From assembly GCA_021234155.1 (NCBI GenBank), contig JAJEKV010000034.1, positions 622,001 through 686,000 of the forward strand: a DNA stretch of 64,000 bases. The letters are read 5' to 3'. The notes beneath the pieces were generated by a model. The model saw only the letters and a list, made by a program, of their open reading frames with translations. It did not search any database and had not been told where the DNA came from. The stretch is from Isoetes taiwanensis. Taxonomy: Eukaryota; Streptophyta; Lycopodiopsida; Isoetales; Isoetaceae. Position numbers and translations under genes: made by a program. Positions 43,375 through 52,734 of the stretch are shown piece by piece (within the stretch, counting starts at the first letter, position 1; each line of letters opens with the position of its first letter).

Positions 43375-43880
43375 AAGATTGTAGAGGTCCCAAATTGGGC
43401 CCAATTTGGTGAAAGGCAGGAGATTACAAGAAGAGAAGCTCGAGGGTCCCAAATTGGGCTCACCAATTTGCCGTGAGCGCAGGAGGTTACAAGAAGAGAG
43501 AGGCCAGAGGGTCCCAAATTGGGCTCACCAATTTGCCGAGAGCAGGAGGTTACAAGAAGAGAGAGGCCGAGGGTCCCAAATTGGGCCCAATTTGGCAGAG
43601 AAAGGAGATTACAAGAAGAGAGAAGCCCTGAGGGTCCAAAATTGGGCCAAGCCTCCACCTGCCGTGAGCAGGCAGGAGGTTACAAGAAGAGAGAGGCTTG
43701 AGGGTCCCAAATTGGGCTCCTACCAATTTGCAGAGCAGGAGATTACAAGAAGAGAGAAGCCCGAGGGTCCAAAATTGGGCCTTCCAATCTGCCGTGAGCA
43801 GAGGAGGTTACAAGAAGAGAGAGGCCGAGGGTCCCAAATTGGGCGCCAGCCAATTTACAAAGACATGAGGTCACCTAGAA
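43375..43880 (+). repeat. Tandem array 2, unit about 60-67 bp
   Basis: The unit is GAGGGTCCCAAATTGGGC, a variable 0-9-nt spacer, CCAATTTGCC, GAGCAGGAGRTTACAAGAAG and AGAGAGGC. Eight copies. The repeat frame stays open in places but encodes only low-complexity sequence. Confidence 0.9.
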
Positions 43881-43884
43881 GAGA

Positions 43885-46025
43885 GACCTCCAAATGACTT
43901 CTACTTAAAGCAAGAGCGGATAAATGGGCTACCCAATTTGCCCCAGCTTTGGGAGGTTAGAAAGCAATAAGAAGGTTTAGAGCTTTGATAGATTTAGGGC
44001 TCGCCATTTGCTTGATCCAAGGGACTTATGAAGCCAAGAGGGAGACAAATTGGGCTTCCGCGTGGTAATTAGAATGATCCAATCCGCCAAAGGGTTATTG
44101 GGTGCGGGAGGAGACAACTTCGAGCTACAAGGTGACAACCAAGCAGAGAGGGTGCGCGCCATATCATTGGGTGGACTCCTTAAGGCCGGGTGGCTTATCT
44201 CCTCGCACTAATGTAAAGAACTCAAGTTGAAGAAAAGAGCAAGACCTTTTCCTCCCTTCACGGCCCACTTTCCATGAAAGCAAGTGGCACTGAAGCTAGC
44301 AAATCCGGCGCTTGGAAGAAATCACTTTGAACACTACAGCGCTGGTAGCTCGGTTAGCGCACCAAGAAATCAATTTGAAAACGATAAAGGCTGGATGCTT
44401 GGAGTAAAAGCGCTTGGAAGAAATCGGTGTGAACACGATAGGCGCTGGATGCTCGCGGTCGGTACGCTCAAGAAATCGATATGAACAAAGCTCAAAGAAT
44501 GCGAAATCTAAAAAGGAATGGGCGGTTAGGTTTAACCGCGATGAGTGACAAGTGGCGGCCATGCAAAAAAAGACCCTAAAAATAGACGTTTTTTAAGTAA
44601 ATATGGACCAAAGGACGAACAACAATAAAATATAGACGACTTTGCAATAAATGTGCCCGAAAAATAAATCGCTTTTTAAATTGACATACACGTATTGAAA
44701 TTTAAATTTTAAATTTTGAATTCTCACGATGCCCCCAATTTCAAATTTATAGTGCGGTCCGCTTTGGTACATTTTCAATTTCAAATTAGGGCCCCACCAA
44801 TATTTGATTTTTTGCGTCCACTTTGCATTTGAATTTGAATTTGAATATATATTGAACTATGGTGGGAGAATTGATTTTTGAAATACTCTCGAGGAAGCGG
44901 GCGGCTAAGCCATTCGTTCTCTCACATTCTTGGGCAAAGAACTTCTTCAAATGGATGGCGTCACGATTCATCAAAGGTAGGTTTCTTTTCGGTATATAAT
45001 TCATTCTTTGCCCGGATTGGTATAGAACATTATTGATGATAAGATTCGACGGATAAAAAGATAATTATGAGAGATGTATGTTCTGGTCCCTCTATATTCT
45101 ATCTCGGGTAGCATGGAAGCAGGGGGCCAAATGGGTGCCAAATGGGCTGATAGACCTCCGAATATGTATCATTCCCGGGTGCCCGCCTTTAGAAAGAGTG
45201 GCTATGTTTCATTTATGTATAGCACCTCAAAATTACTAGACCCGGGGAGCCAATTTTAGCAGACTAAAAGCATCAGCGAATGGGAGGAAATTGGGCGGTG
45301 TTCAATTTCAACTCCTCAAAGTTACTAGACCAGGGGGAGCAAATTGGGCTAACCAAATTTCAGCAAGAAACATAAGAACATCAGGAGGAAATTGGGCGCT
45401 GCCCAATTTCAACTCCTCAAAGTTACTATATTGTGGAGCAAATTAAGGCCACCCAGCAGTAAGAACGCCAGAATAGGAAATAGGGCGGGAGCCCAATTTT
45501 AACTCCTCAAAGTTACTATACTGTGGAGCAAATTGGGCCACCAATTTCAGCAGCTAAGAAACATCAAGAATCAGGTGGAAATTGGGCGCCCTAATTTCAA
45601 CTTCTCAAAGTTACTAGATCAGGAGCAAATTACGGCCACCAATTTGACCAAATTTTAAGAAACATCAAGAATCAGTGGAGGAAATTGGGCTGCCCCATTT
45701 TCAACTCCCTCGGGTTACTAGACCAGAGCAAATTGGGCCGCCCAATTTGAGCAGCTAAGAAACATCAAGAATCAGGAGGAAATAGGGCGGGTGCCCAATT
45801 TCACCTTTCCAATTTATTTAACAATAGGAGAAAATTGGGCCGCCCAATTTCACCATCTAAGGAGCATGTCTTTGTAACTTTGCTCTTGAACCCGATTCAT
45901 TTTTTTTGGTGCGGGAGGTGTACCTATTCAAAGATGGTCGGGCGGTTGGCAAAGGGACCATGGGAGCTAGGAGAGATGCCACTTTAAAGACATCCCGATG
46001 GACTTGTGAGTGTGGGTGTTCTAGC
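43885..46025. other. Spacer between arrays 2 and 3 and the plus-strand gene
   Basis: Apart from array 3 (45,270-45,870), no gene is recognised. A triplicated phrase GCGCTTGGAAGAAATC / AAGAAATCGAT occurs at about 44,310-44,480 with ACACGATARRCGCTGGATGC. AT-rich at 44,600-44,860. Isolated half-palindromes at 43,925 and 44,050. Confidence 0.5.
45270..45870 (+). repeat. Tandem array 3, unit about 95 bp with two palindromes
   Basis: The unit is GGAGGAAATTGGGC...CCAATTTCAACTCC, TCAAAGTTACTAGACCAG, then GAGCAAATTGGGC...CCAATTTCAGCA and GCTAAGAAACATCAAGAATC. About six copies. Each unit carries the palindrome twice with different flanks. Confidence 0.9.
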
Positions 46026-46030
46026 TGTGT

Positions 46031-46543
46031 TTGAGGGGCATCATGTTCTCTCTTGGCCTACTCGAAGCAAGTACCTTAGGTGAGGCATTGGGTTCCTTCA
46101 TTCTCGGAGGGAAAGTGATGTTCATGACTCCGATGTCGTGGGCGTCTTGTCGGCATCAAAAAGACAGCGAGGGGAAGCAGACAGACACCATGTCGCTAAC
46201 TAGGTACACACTACATCGAGACCCGATGCGAAATTTATCACTCATGTGCTTTGCCATCCCCGCAAATGAAGGGATTTATATCCTTCCACGGTCCGCATCG
46301 ATGCGATATGTGACCAGGTTCTTGGGTATGAAGACCGTGGGGTGTCTGTTTGAAGGCTTTCCCCCTCCGACGAGAGTGAACTTCCGTGTCCCAAGATGTT
46401 TGACAATACCTAAAGCGGGCATGCTTTTGAGGTGGAATAATGATCTAGTTAGGGTTTGTGGGGTGAAGGTGTCGGAAATTTTAAGTGCAAATGCCGATTG
46501 GAACAAAGATGATACTGACGTCGAGCCAGGGCAGCTTCTCTGA
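46031..46543 (+). CDS. Unrecognised 170-codon element frame
   Basis: Continuous plus-strand frame in front of the DUF7869-like gene, starting ATG at 46,042 or the alternative at 46,031. Contains LCFAIPANEGIYILPRSASM, MKTVGCLFEGFPPPTRVNF, KAGMLLRWNNDLVRVCGVKV. Same direction as the next gene. It may be a separate protein or the N-terminal region of that gene before a frameshift. Confidence 0.4.
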   Translation: MRGIMFSLGLLEASTLGEALGSFILGGKVMFMTPMSWASCRHQKDSEGKQTDTMSLTRYTLHRDPMRNLSLMCFAIPANEGIYILPRSASMRYVTRFLGMKTVGCLFEGFPPPTRVNFRVPRCLTIPKAGMLLRWNNDLVRVCGVKVSEILSANADWNKDDTDVEPGQLL

Positions 46544-46549
46544 GATTCG

Positions 46550-48990
46550 AAGCATCCGCAGATGACGAGAAGCGTAAATACACCTTCCATTCTCGTCGGC
46601 CAAAGAAAGCATCAAAGCCTCCAAAGATAGATCGGCTAACAACCAATGAAGCCATCTTGAGGTATAGGAAGACCATGTGTTGCAAAACAGAGATGTTGTG
46701 AGAAATTCAAAGGGGATCAAGCTATAAACATGCAAAAGGATTTCTTTTGCCATGAAATCGAAAGTGACGTGACCACTTTTGTGTATGACATGTTAGGCAA
46801 CAATATGAAGGGTAGAAGGGTTCATCGACTAGTCTTGCAAGGCATCGCTTAATCCGTGAGAGGGCTTGGTACCTTGGTCTTGGGATTTCAAAGTCGGGGT
46901 ATCCGGGGTGGAAGGCGAATTCGCCCGGTGCTCGAAAAGGCCGAGCATGGCAATTCGTGCACTATGAAAGCACGCGGCCACCTTGGCCTCGAGGTCGCTG
47001 TTTTTCCATGTTTGTGAAGGAAAATTGTGAGTCTTTACCTCACCGTGAAAGGTGAGGAATGATGATGGGATTCGAGAAAACGTGAGGAAGTTGCCTGCTA
47101 TGTTTACGAAGACATGCATTCTCGAAGAGGTCAACGCTGAAGTGATGGCTCTCACAGGCAAGAAGGTATCTCCGACAGGATTTCATAGCACGTGGAGACG
47201 TAGCTTCAAGGACGTCGGTATTGCTAAGAAGAATGCGTTCTCCAAGTGTGACACTTGCGCAGGTTATCCGCATGGTGAGCCAAGACCAAGGATGAGGCCG
47301 AGAGGAGAATATTGCATGATCGAGAAGGGCACATAGACTAGAGCAGCAATCATGTCACACCCAAGATCTTGGGTCATGGAGATCAAGTATCCCACGGGCA
47401 TCCTCGAGACTTTGTATGTATCATTCACGACAAAATGGATCGAGGCAAAGACTATGATTCCAAAGTTGTTCGATTCCGTGGAAGTCCCTTTGGAGACTAG
47501 ATAAGCTAAAAGACTTCATTGACAGTGCACTTACCCACGGCCATGGGAGAGGGTGCTATGGAAATTTTGCTTTGGATCTGTGGTCGGGGCGACTCCAACT
47601 TCCATGTAGGTTCTTTGAATAGTATTTTGAAAAGGTTGGAGCTGCCTAATGAGTTTGCGGGGAGGCCATCTTGCACCTTGTCCGATCCATCAGTCCCGTG
47701 TTGGGCGAGGGCCTTACGTGACACCAACTGCGCTAAGCGTCAAGTTGTCGCTGTCCGGGAAGAGCATCCCGTTGCCATCCCTCAACCCGAGGGACCTCAT
47801 TGAAGCGTCTCCCTCGAAATTCTTTGTTGCAACTAGACAATGCATCCGGACAAAACAAAAATAGGTATGTATTCTCGTATCTTTCATACCTTGTATATCC
47901 GGGTGTTTTCGAGGAGATTGAGTTAGGGTTTATGATGCCTGGCCATACACATGGCGATATAGATGCTATGTTTGGAAATTTTCATCTACCTTGAAGAAAG
48001 CGAAGTGCTAACCATGCCCGAAGTTGTTGTATGAATTTCATCGTGCAATCTCAACACGCCCGATGCCATATGTTGTTCATAAGGTTCCAGATTGGAAAGG
48101 TTTCATAGAAGGGTATATCCCCGATGGGGAAGATAGATTGACAGTCACACCGAGCCTCGACCTTTTTGTTTGCTATGAATGGTGGCCTTTGTCATGTACC
48201 ATAAGGCTCGGCCCTACGTTCGTGGATTGGCTACCCGCGGTGGAATAAGAATGTGGAAAGAAGGAGAGGATGGAAAACCCTAATGCCATCCGAAATCAAG
48301 ATGCTAGCACCTAAGAGCTCGGTGAAAGACATTGGTCAGCTCAAAAGCGGATCCATAAGCATATCCTCCATTGGGTCGCATGCTCGACGAACAAGAAGGG
48401 CACACCGAGAGACGGCCAAATATACTGACACAATTCTACGGCGACAATTGAATATTGGATGGGACTCTTGGAGCATCGAAATTAACATCACCAACGTGGA
48501 AGGTCCTTACGAGGACTTTTGGCCGCGCACTAGGCAAGATAGACTTGACGTACCTGATGTGGTGGAGCCAATTGCAACCATCACTCCTGCTTATGTTGGT
48601 CCATTGAAGGATAAGCCCGTACCAGAATTCAATCCTTTCAAGGATTTGAAGAAGGGCATGTTTGTATTGGCGCGCCCTGATGATGTCTTGTGCCCAACAT
48701 GGCTAGGGTATGCTACAGAAAAACCCCAAATGGATGATAAGAAAGACAACTTCGAGACTATCCAGGTCACTTGGTGGGAGCCTGTCCCTGTTAGGAACCA
48801 GGTGTTCCCAGCCAACTATGTCAATTGTTGGAAGAAGAGATGGAGGCCGACCACTGCTAGTGACCGCATTGAGATAGAGAGTATCGACTACGCTTGGAGT
48901 CCTTCGAATAAGAAGAAGCTACCAAACACTGTCAAGATTCCCACACTTGTTGCAGAAGCATATGCGGCACTTGCCGGGGATGTATGTTAG
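46550..48990 (+). pseudogene. DUF7869-like (RNase H-like) putative transposase, frameshifted
   Basis: Pieces follow in the order known for DUF7869 proteins. About 46,670-46,850: CCKTEM, FFCHEIESDVTTFVYDML. 47,052-47,336: LEEVNAEVMALTGKKVSPTG, FHSTWRRSFKDVGIAKKNAF, SKCDTCAGY. 47,510-47,700: HGHGRG...NFALDLW, then DSNFHVGSLNSILKRLELPN. 47,815-47,990: LLQLDNASGQNKNRYVFSYL, MMPGHTHGDIDAMFGNFHL (candidate acidic and His residues). 48,024-48,240: PYVVHKVPDWKGFIEGYIPD. 48,253-48,990: C-terminal module MFVLARPDDVLCPTWLGYA, VTWWEPVPVRNQVF, NCWKKRW, possibly chromo/SH3-like. At least four frame changes. The gene ends about 50 bp before the right TIR, as expected for an element's own transposase. Homology recognised by motif order only. 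Confidence 0.7.
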
Positions 48991-49037
48991 TGTTATCGAA
49001 GCGTCTCTTTTATAAAAAGTCCACAATTCAAGGTATT

Positions 49038-49062
49038 GTCCATATTTAATGAAACTGTGCTT
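49038..49062 (-). repeat. Right TIR of the 12.4-kb element
   Basis: GTCCATATTTAATGAAACTG plus TGCTT; the reverse complement matches the left terminus except at three positions. It lies about 50 bp past the stop of the DUF7869-like gene. Confidence 0.85.
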
Positions 49063-50740
49063 AACAATGCTAGGGCAGTGGGGCAAGCAGGTTTCAGGCC
49101 TAAAAGATCAACGACAGATCATTTGATCACTTTGCGTGCTCTGATAGACTCAGTCATAGGAACTAGAAAACCATTATATGCACTTTTTGTGGATTTTACA
49201 AAAGCATTTGACACTGTACATAGGGGGAATCTTTGGGAGCGGATGGAGATGCTTGGGATACCTGAGGAATTGAGAAATGCTGTCAAGATGCTATATGAAA
49301 AGGTATTGGTAAAGCTTTCATTTCCTTACTATGGTGTAGGTTCAGAAGAGGTGAGCAGTAATATGGGGGTCAAACAGGGCTGCCCTATGTCCCCTACTTT
49401 GTTTGGACTGTTTATAGACCAGCTTGAAGATTGGGTGAAACAACTTGGAGGAGATGGTATGGTCATGGGAGGCTATGTGTTGCACATGTTGTTGTACGCA
49501 GATGATATAGTTATTTTATCCAGGTCAGTGGCAGGTATGCAGAAGCATTTAGATGCTTTGTCTCTCTTCTGTGACAATAAGGGCATGAAGGTGAATTTGA
49601 CTAAAACTAAATTGATTGTTTTTGGGGCACTTAAAGTTGGACATCTTAAATTTTTATATAAAGGAGAACAGGTTGATATTGTAGACTCATATAAATATTT
49701 GGGGATTCAAGTGGATAAAACTCCAAGTTGGAATCAGGCTGTAGATCAGAGGGTAAGTGGTGGGTTGAAGGCTTTATATAGTATGCAACGCAGAAGTGCA
49801 AATGCTGATATTTGGAATTTTGAACTAAAGAAAATGCTATATAAAGTGCTTGTACAAACTGTTGTACTATATGGCTGCGAGATGTGGGCACCTGGGCTAG
49901 CAGAAGAAACCTGGAAAAAAGTTGAAAAGGTTCAGAAGAAATTTTTCAGAACAGAATTAGGGGTTAAGGCACAAACTCCATACGATATGATGTTGGCAGA
50001 TTGTGGCATGATGCCTCTAGAGGCCCGAGGCACCGCGCAGAACACTTGAATATGTTTGCAAGGTACAAATGGATATGCACGAAGAGAGCTTGCCTAGAAT
50101 TGCCATGGATGCAACGAGGTCCAAGGGATGGTACTCTGATGTTCAAGCTTGGATGAAAAAATGGGGATTGGAATGTAATGATTTACATATCCAACGTGGT
50201 GATATTAGGGGCACAGGTACGGGAACACGCGTGATTATGAGATCGTGGCGTGTCCCGTATGAAAAAACATATTATAAACAGTGCATTAATCCTTCCCTTC
50301 AGCAGCCAGGATATTTGAGTGAAGGGATATCAGTGAAGTATAGGCATGCAATTAGTAGACTAAGGCTCAGCTCACACAGATTAGGAGTGGAAGTGGGTAG
50401 ATGGAGCAACATACCTCATGAGCTTAGGATGTGTAGGCTATGCGGTATGGGAGAAATTGAGGATGAGGCACATGTTCTTTTGCGCTGCCCACAGTATGCA
50501 GGTCTACGTCTTATATACCAAATTAACTGTAATGATTTGGTTGCATTTTTTGGTCTCTCGGGAAACATCACAGGTCATTTTATAATTGAAACGATGGAAC
50601 ACAGGAACAATGTGCTAAAGGTTATTGATGGTAATGAGAATGAGGGAGATGAGGGGGAGAGCTCTGATGCATTTCTTTCTGAAGATGCATTAGAGGATAT
50701 TTTTTATAATGTGGAATGCATGGATTTGAACGTCTCATAG
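49063..50740 (+). pseudogene. LINE-B ORF2, remaining RT domain and C-terminus
   Basis: NARAVGQAGFRPKRSTTDHL, LYALFVDFTKAFDTVHRGN (motif A), MGVKQGCPMSPTLFGLFID (motif B), HMLLYADDIVILSRS (catalytic YADD), then the thumb region to PLEAR at about 50,030. Two frame changes between 50,030 and 50,070 (HLNMFARYK in one frame, then QMDMHEESLPRIAMD in another) break the protein. After that it is open to 50,740 with MCRLCGMGEIEDEAHVLLRC, the C-terminal Cys/His motif shared with LINE-A. So LINE-B is inactive even apart from the insertion. Confidence 0.95.
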
Positions 50741-50770
50741 ACCTGGTGGTCTGCAGACGTATTATATACA

Positions 50771-50939
<169 letters not shown>

Positions 50940-51850
50940 CCCGGTTTTTGGTCCACTGTTGAAAACATCAGTTTTGGTAGGTCTACATGTCCTGTTTTCA
51001 AAGAATCCTACATGTGGATTTGTGAAGGTATGGTTTTGTTCGATAATGGTGTTCTTTTTTTTTTATGGACTAAAACATCCATTGTTGTTTTGTAGTTTCT
51101 TCTATTGTGACATGTCATTTTATAATACAATCCACTGTAGGAAAAATACTTGAATTTCTACATGTCTAATAATTCTATTGTCACATGTCTTTTTAGATGT
51201 AGGAAAGAATATTTGATTCTCTACATGTCCTATACTTCCATTCACATGTCTTTATAGTAGTAGGACCAGAGTACTTTATTTGCTAAGGCATTGTAGGAAA
51301 GAATACATGAATTACGACATGTGTAATACTTCTATTGTCACATGTCTTTATAGAAGTAGGAAAAGAATACTTGATTCTCTACATGTCGTGATGCTTCCAT
51401 GTCACATGTCTTTATAGTAGTAGGACGTAGTACTTTATTTGCTAAGGCATTGTAGGAAAGAATACATGAATTACGACATGTGTAATAATTCTATTGTCAC
51501 ATGTCTTTATAGAAGCGAGGAAAGAATACTTGATTCTCTACATGTCCTATCCTTCCATATCACGGGTCTTTATAGTGGTAGGGCCAGTACTTGATTTGCT
51601 ACATGTGATGCACGTGCATCACATGTCCTTATACTAGTATTCCATGCAAGACAAGTTACTTCAACTACTTCAATTACTTAACGCCTATTTTTTGCATAAC
51701 AAAACCATCAAGAATTTGATTTGTATTCCTTGAGGGGTGCAGGACCGCGCAACAAATCCCTAAGCATTAATGTCATAGGACCACGCAAAAATCCTAACAA
51801 TATCCTAACGCCATCAAGTCCATGTCCATGTCATTCATATCTTGCCTTCA
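50940..51850. other. No recognised gene around the minisatellite
   Basis: Apart from the minisatellite at 51,130-51,630, this flank holds a phrase at 51,812-51,846 (CATCAAGTCCAT...CATATCTTGCC) that recurs at the far side of the satellite block at 59,527-59,555. Confidence 0.5.
51130..51630 (+). repeat. Minisatellite, unit about 60 bp in a higher-order repeat
   Basis: Alternating phrases GTAGGAAAGAATACTTGATT, CTCTACATGTCCTATACTTC, CATGTCTTTATAGTAGTAGG, TTTATTTGCTAAGGCATTG, ACATGAATTACGACATGTGT. Two related units of about 60 bp make a longer period of about 150-175 bp, repeated roughly three times. Confidence 0.85.
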
Positions 51851-52730
51851 CATTCATGCGTTGGAGCCTACGTGGCATGTTGAAGCCTTGGTGGCATGTT
51901 GGAGCGTAGGTGGCATGTTGGAGCCTAGGTGGCATGTTAGAGCTCACGCGGCATGTTGGAGCCCGTGGCATGTTGCGCACGGGCATGTTGGAGCTGATGG
52001 TGGCATATTTGAGCCACGCTGGCATGCTTGAGCCTAGGTGGCACGTTGGAGCCAACTTGGCATGTTGGAGCCTATGTGGCATGTTGGAGCTCACGTGGCA
52101 TGTTGGAGCCGGTGGCATGTTGGAGCCTAGGTGGCATGCTAGGTGGCATGTTGGAGCCCACGTGGCATGTTGGAGCATAGGTGGCACGTTGGAGCCTAGG
52201 TGGCATGCTAGAGCTCACGAGGCATGTTGGAGCCCTAGTTGGCATGTTGGCGCCTCGTGGCATGGTGAAGCCTTGGTGGCATGTTGGAGCCTAGGTGGCA
52301 TATTTGAGCCACGTTGGCGTGCTTGAGCCTAGGTGGCACGTTGGACCCAACTTAGCATGTTGGAGCTCACATGGCATGTTGGAGCCCAGGTGGCATGTTG
52401 GAGCCTAGGTGGCATGTTAGAGCCCACGTTGGCATGTTGGCCACGCAGACATGCTTGAGCCACCTTGGCACGCTTGAGCCTAGGTGGCATGTTGGAGCCA
52501 AATTGGCATGTTGGAGCCTAGGTGGCATGTTGGAGCCTAGGTGGCACGTTGGAGCCTAGGTGGCATGCTAGAGCTCACGAGGCATGTTGGAGCCTAGTTG
52601 GCATGTTGGAGCCTAGGTGGCATATTTGAGCCACCTTGGCATGCTTGAGCCTAGGTGGCACGTTGGAGCCAACTTGGCATGTTGGAGCTCACGTGGCATG
52701 TTGGAGCTCACGTGGCATGTTGGAGCCCGG
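51850..52730 (+). repeat. Minisatellite, unit GGCATGTTGGAGCCTAGGT
   Basis: About 40 imperfect copies of a 19-22-bp unit; common variants are GGCATGTTGGAGCTCACGT, GGCATGCTTGAGCC and GGCATATTTGAGCCAC. It ends at GGAGCCCGGCCAGACCCC, where the next array begins. Open frames through it encode only repeats such as GMLEPRWHVGA and are not evidence of a gene. Confidence 0.95.
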
Positions 52731-52734
52731 CCAG

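Larger units (their letters stand above)
37640..45870. repeat. Palindromic motif family AAATTGGGC...CCAATTT
   Basis: At least 30 occurrences of AAATTGGGC (or AAATAGGGC) followed within 0-9 bases by CCCAATTT or CCAATTT. They occur in arrays 1-3 and singly in unrelated spacer at 37.6-38.9, 43.9 and 44.0 kb. I did not see the paired motif elsewhere in the window. It is absent from the coding parts at 46-49 kb. Confidence 0.85.
36695..49062. mobile_element. 12.4-kb TIR DNA element encoding a DUF7869-like protein
   Basis: The ends are inverted repeats of about 25 bp matching at 22 positions. Left starts AAGCACTGTTTCATTA; right, reverse complemented, starts AAGCACAGTTTCATTA; both go on to TATGGAC. 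The flanks are AACA at 36,691-36,694 and 49,063-49,066 (AACAA if the boundary is shifted one base). Excision restores the LINE frame exactly. Inside: a short plus-strand frame near the left end, a minus-strand gene set at 38.9-43.0 kb, three tandem arrays sharing a palindrome, and the plus-strand DUF7869-like gene at 46.5-49.0 kb. Terminal CACTG resembles CACTA elements, but the base order and target duplication length do not fit. Family assignment is open. Confidence 0.85.

Noticed and set aside
43375-43880. Regular repeat-spacer pattern resembling a CRISPR array
   Set aside because: The variable parts are only 0-9 bases within a tandem unit, there are no spacers of constant length, and the DNA is plant nuclear.
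36695-49062. Calling the 12.4-kb element a CACTA transposon from CACTG near the end and subterminal repeats
   Set aside because: CACTG starts four bases inside the symmetrical TIR, the best target duplication is 4-5 bp rather than 3, and the encoded protein resembles DUF7869, not a CACTA transposase.
51910-52700. Long open frames encoding repeats such as GMLEPRWHVGA and SNMPPRLQHAT
   Set aside because: They follow from a minisatellite unit without frequent stops in several frames on both strands; no start, domain or neighbour supports a gene.
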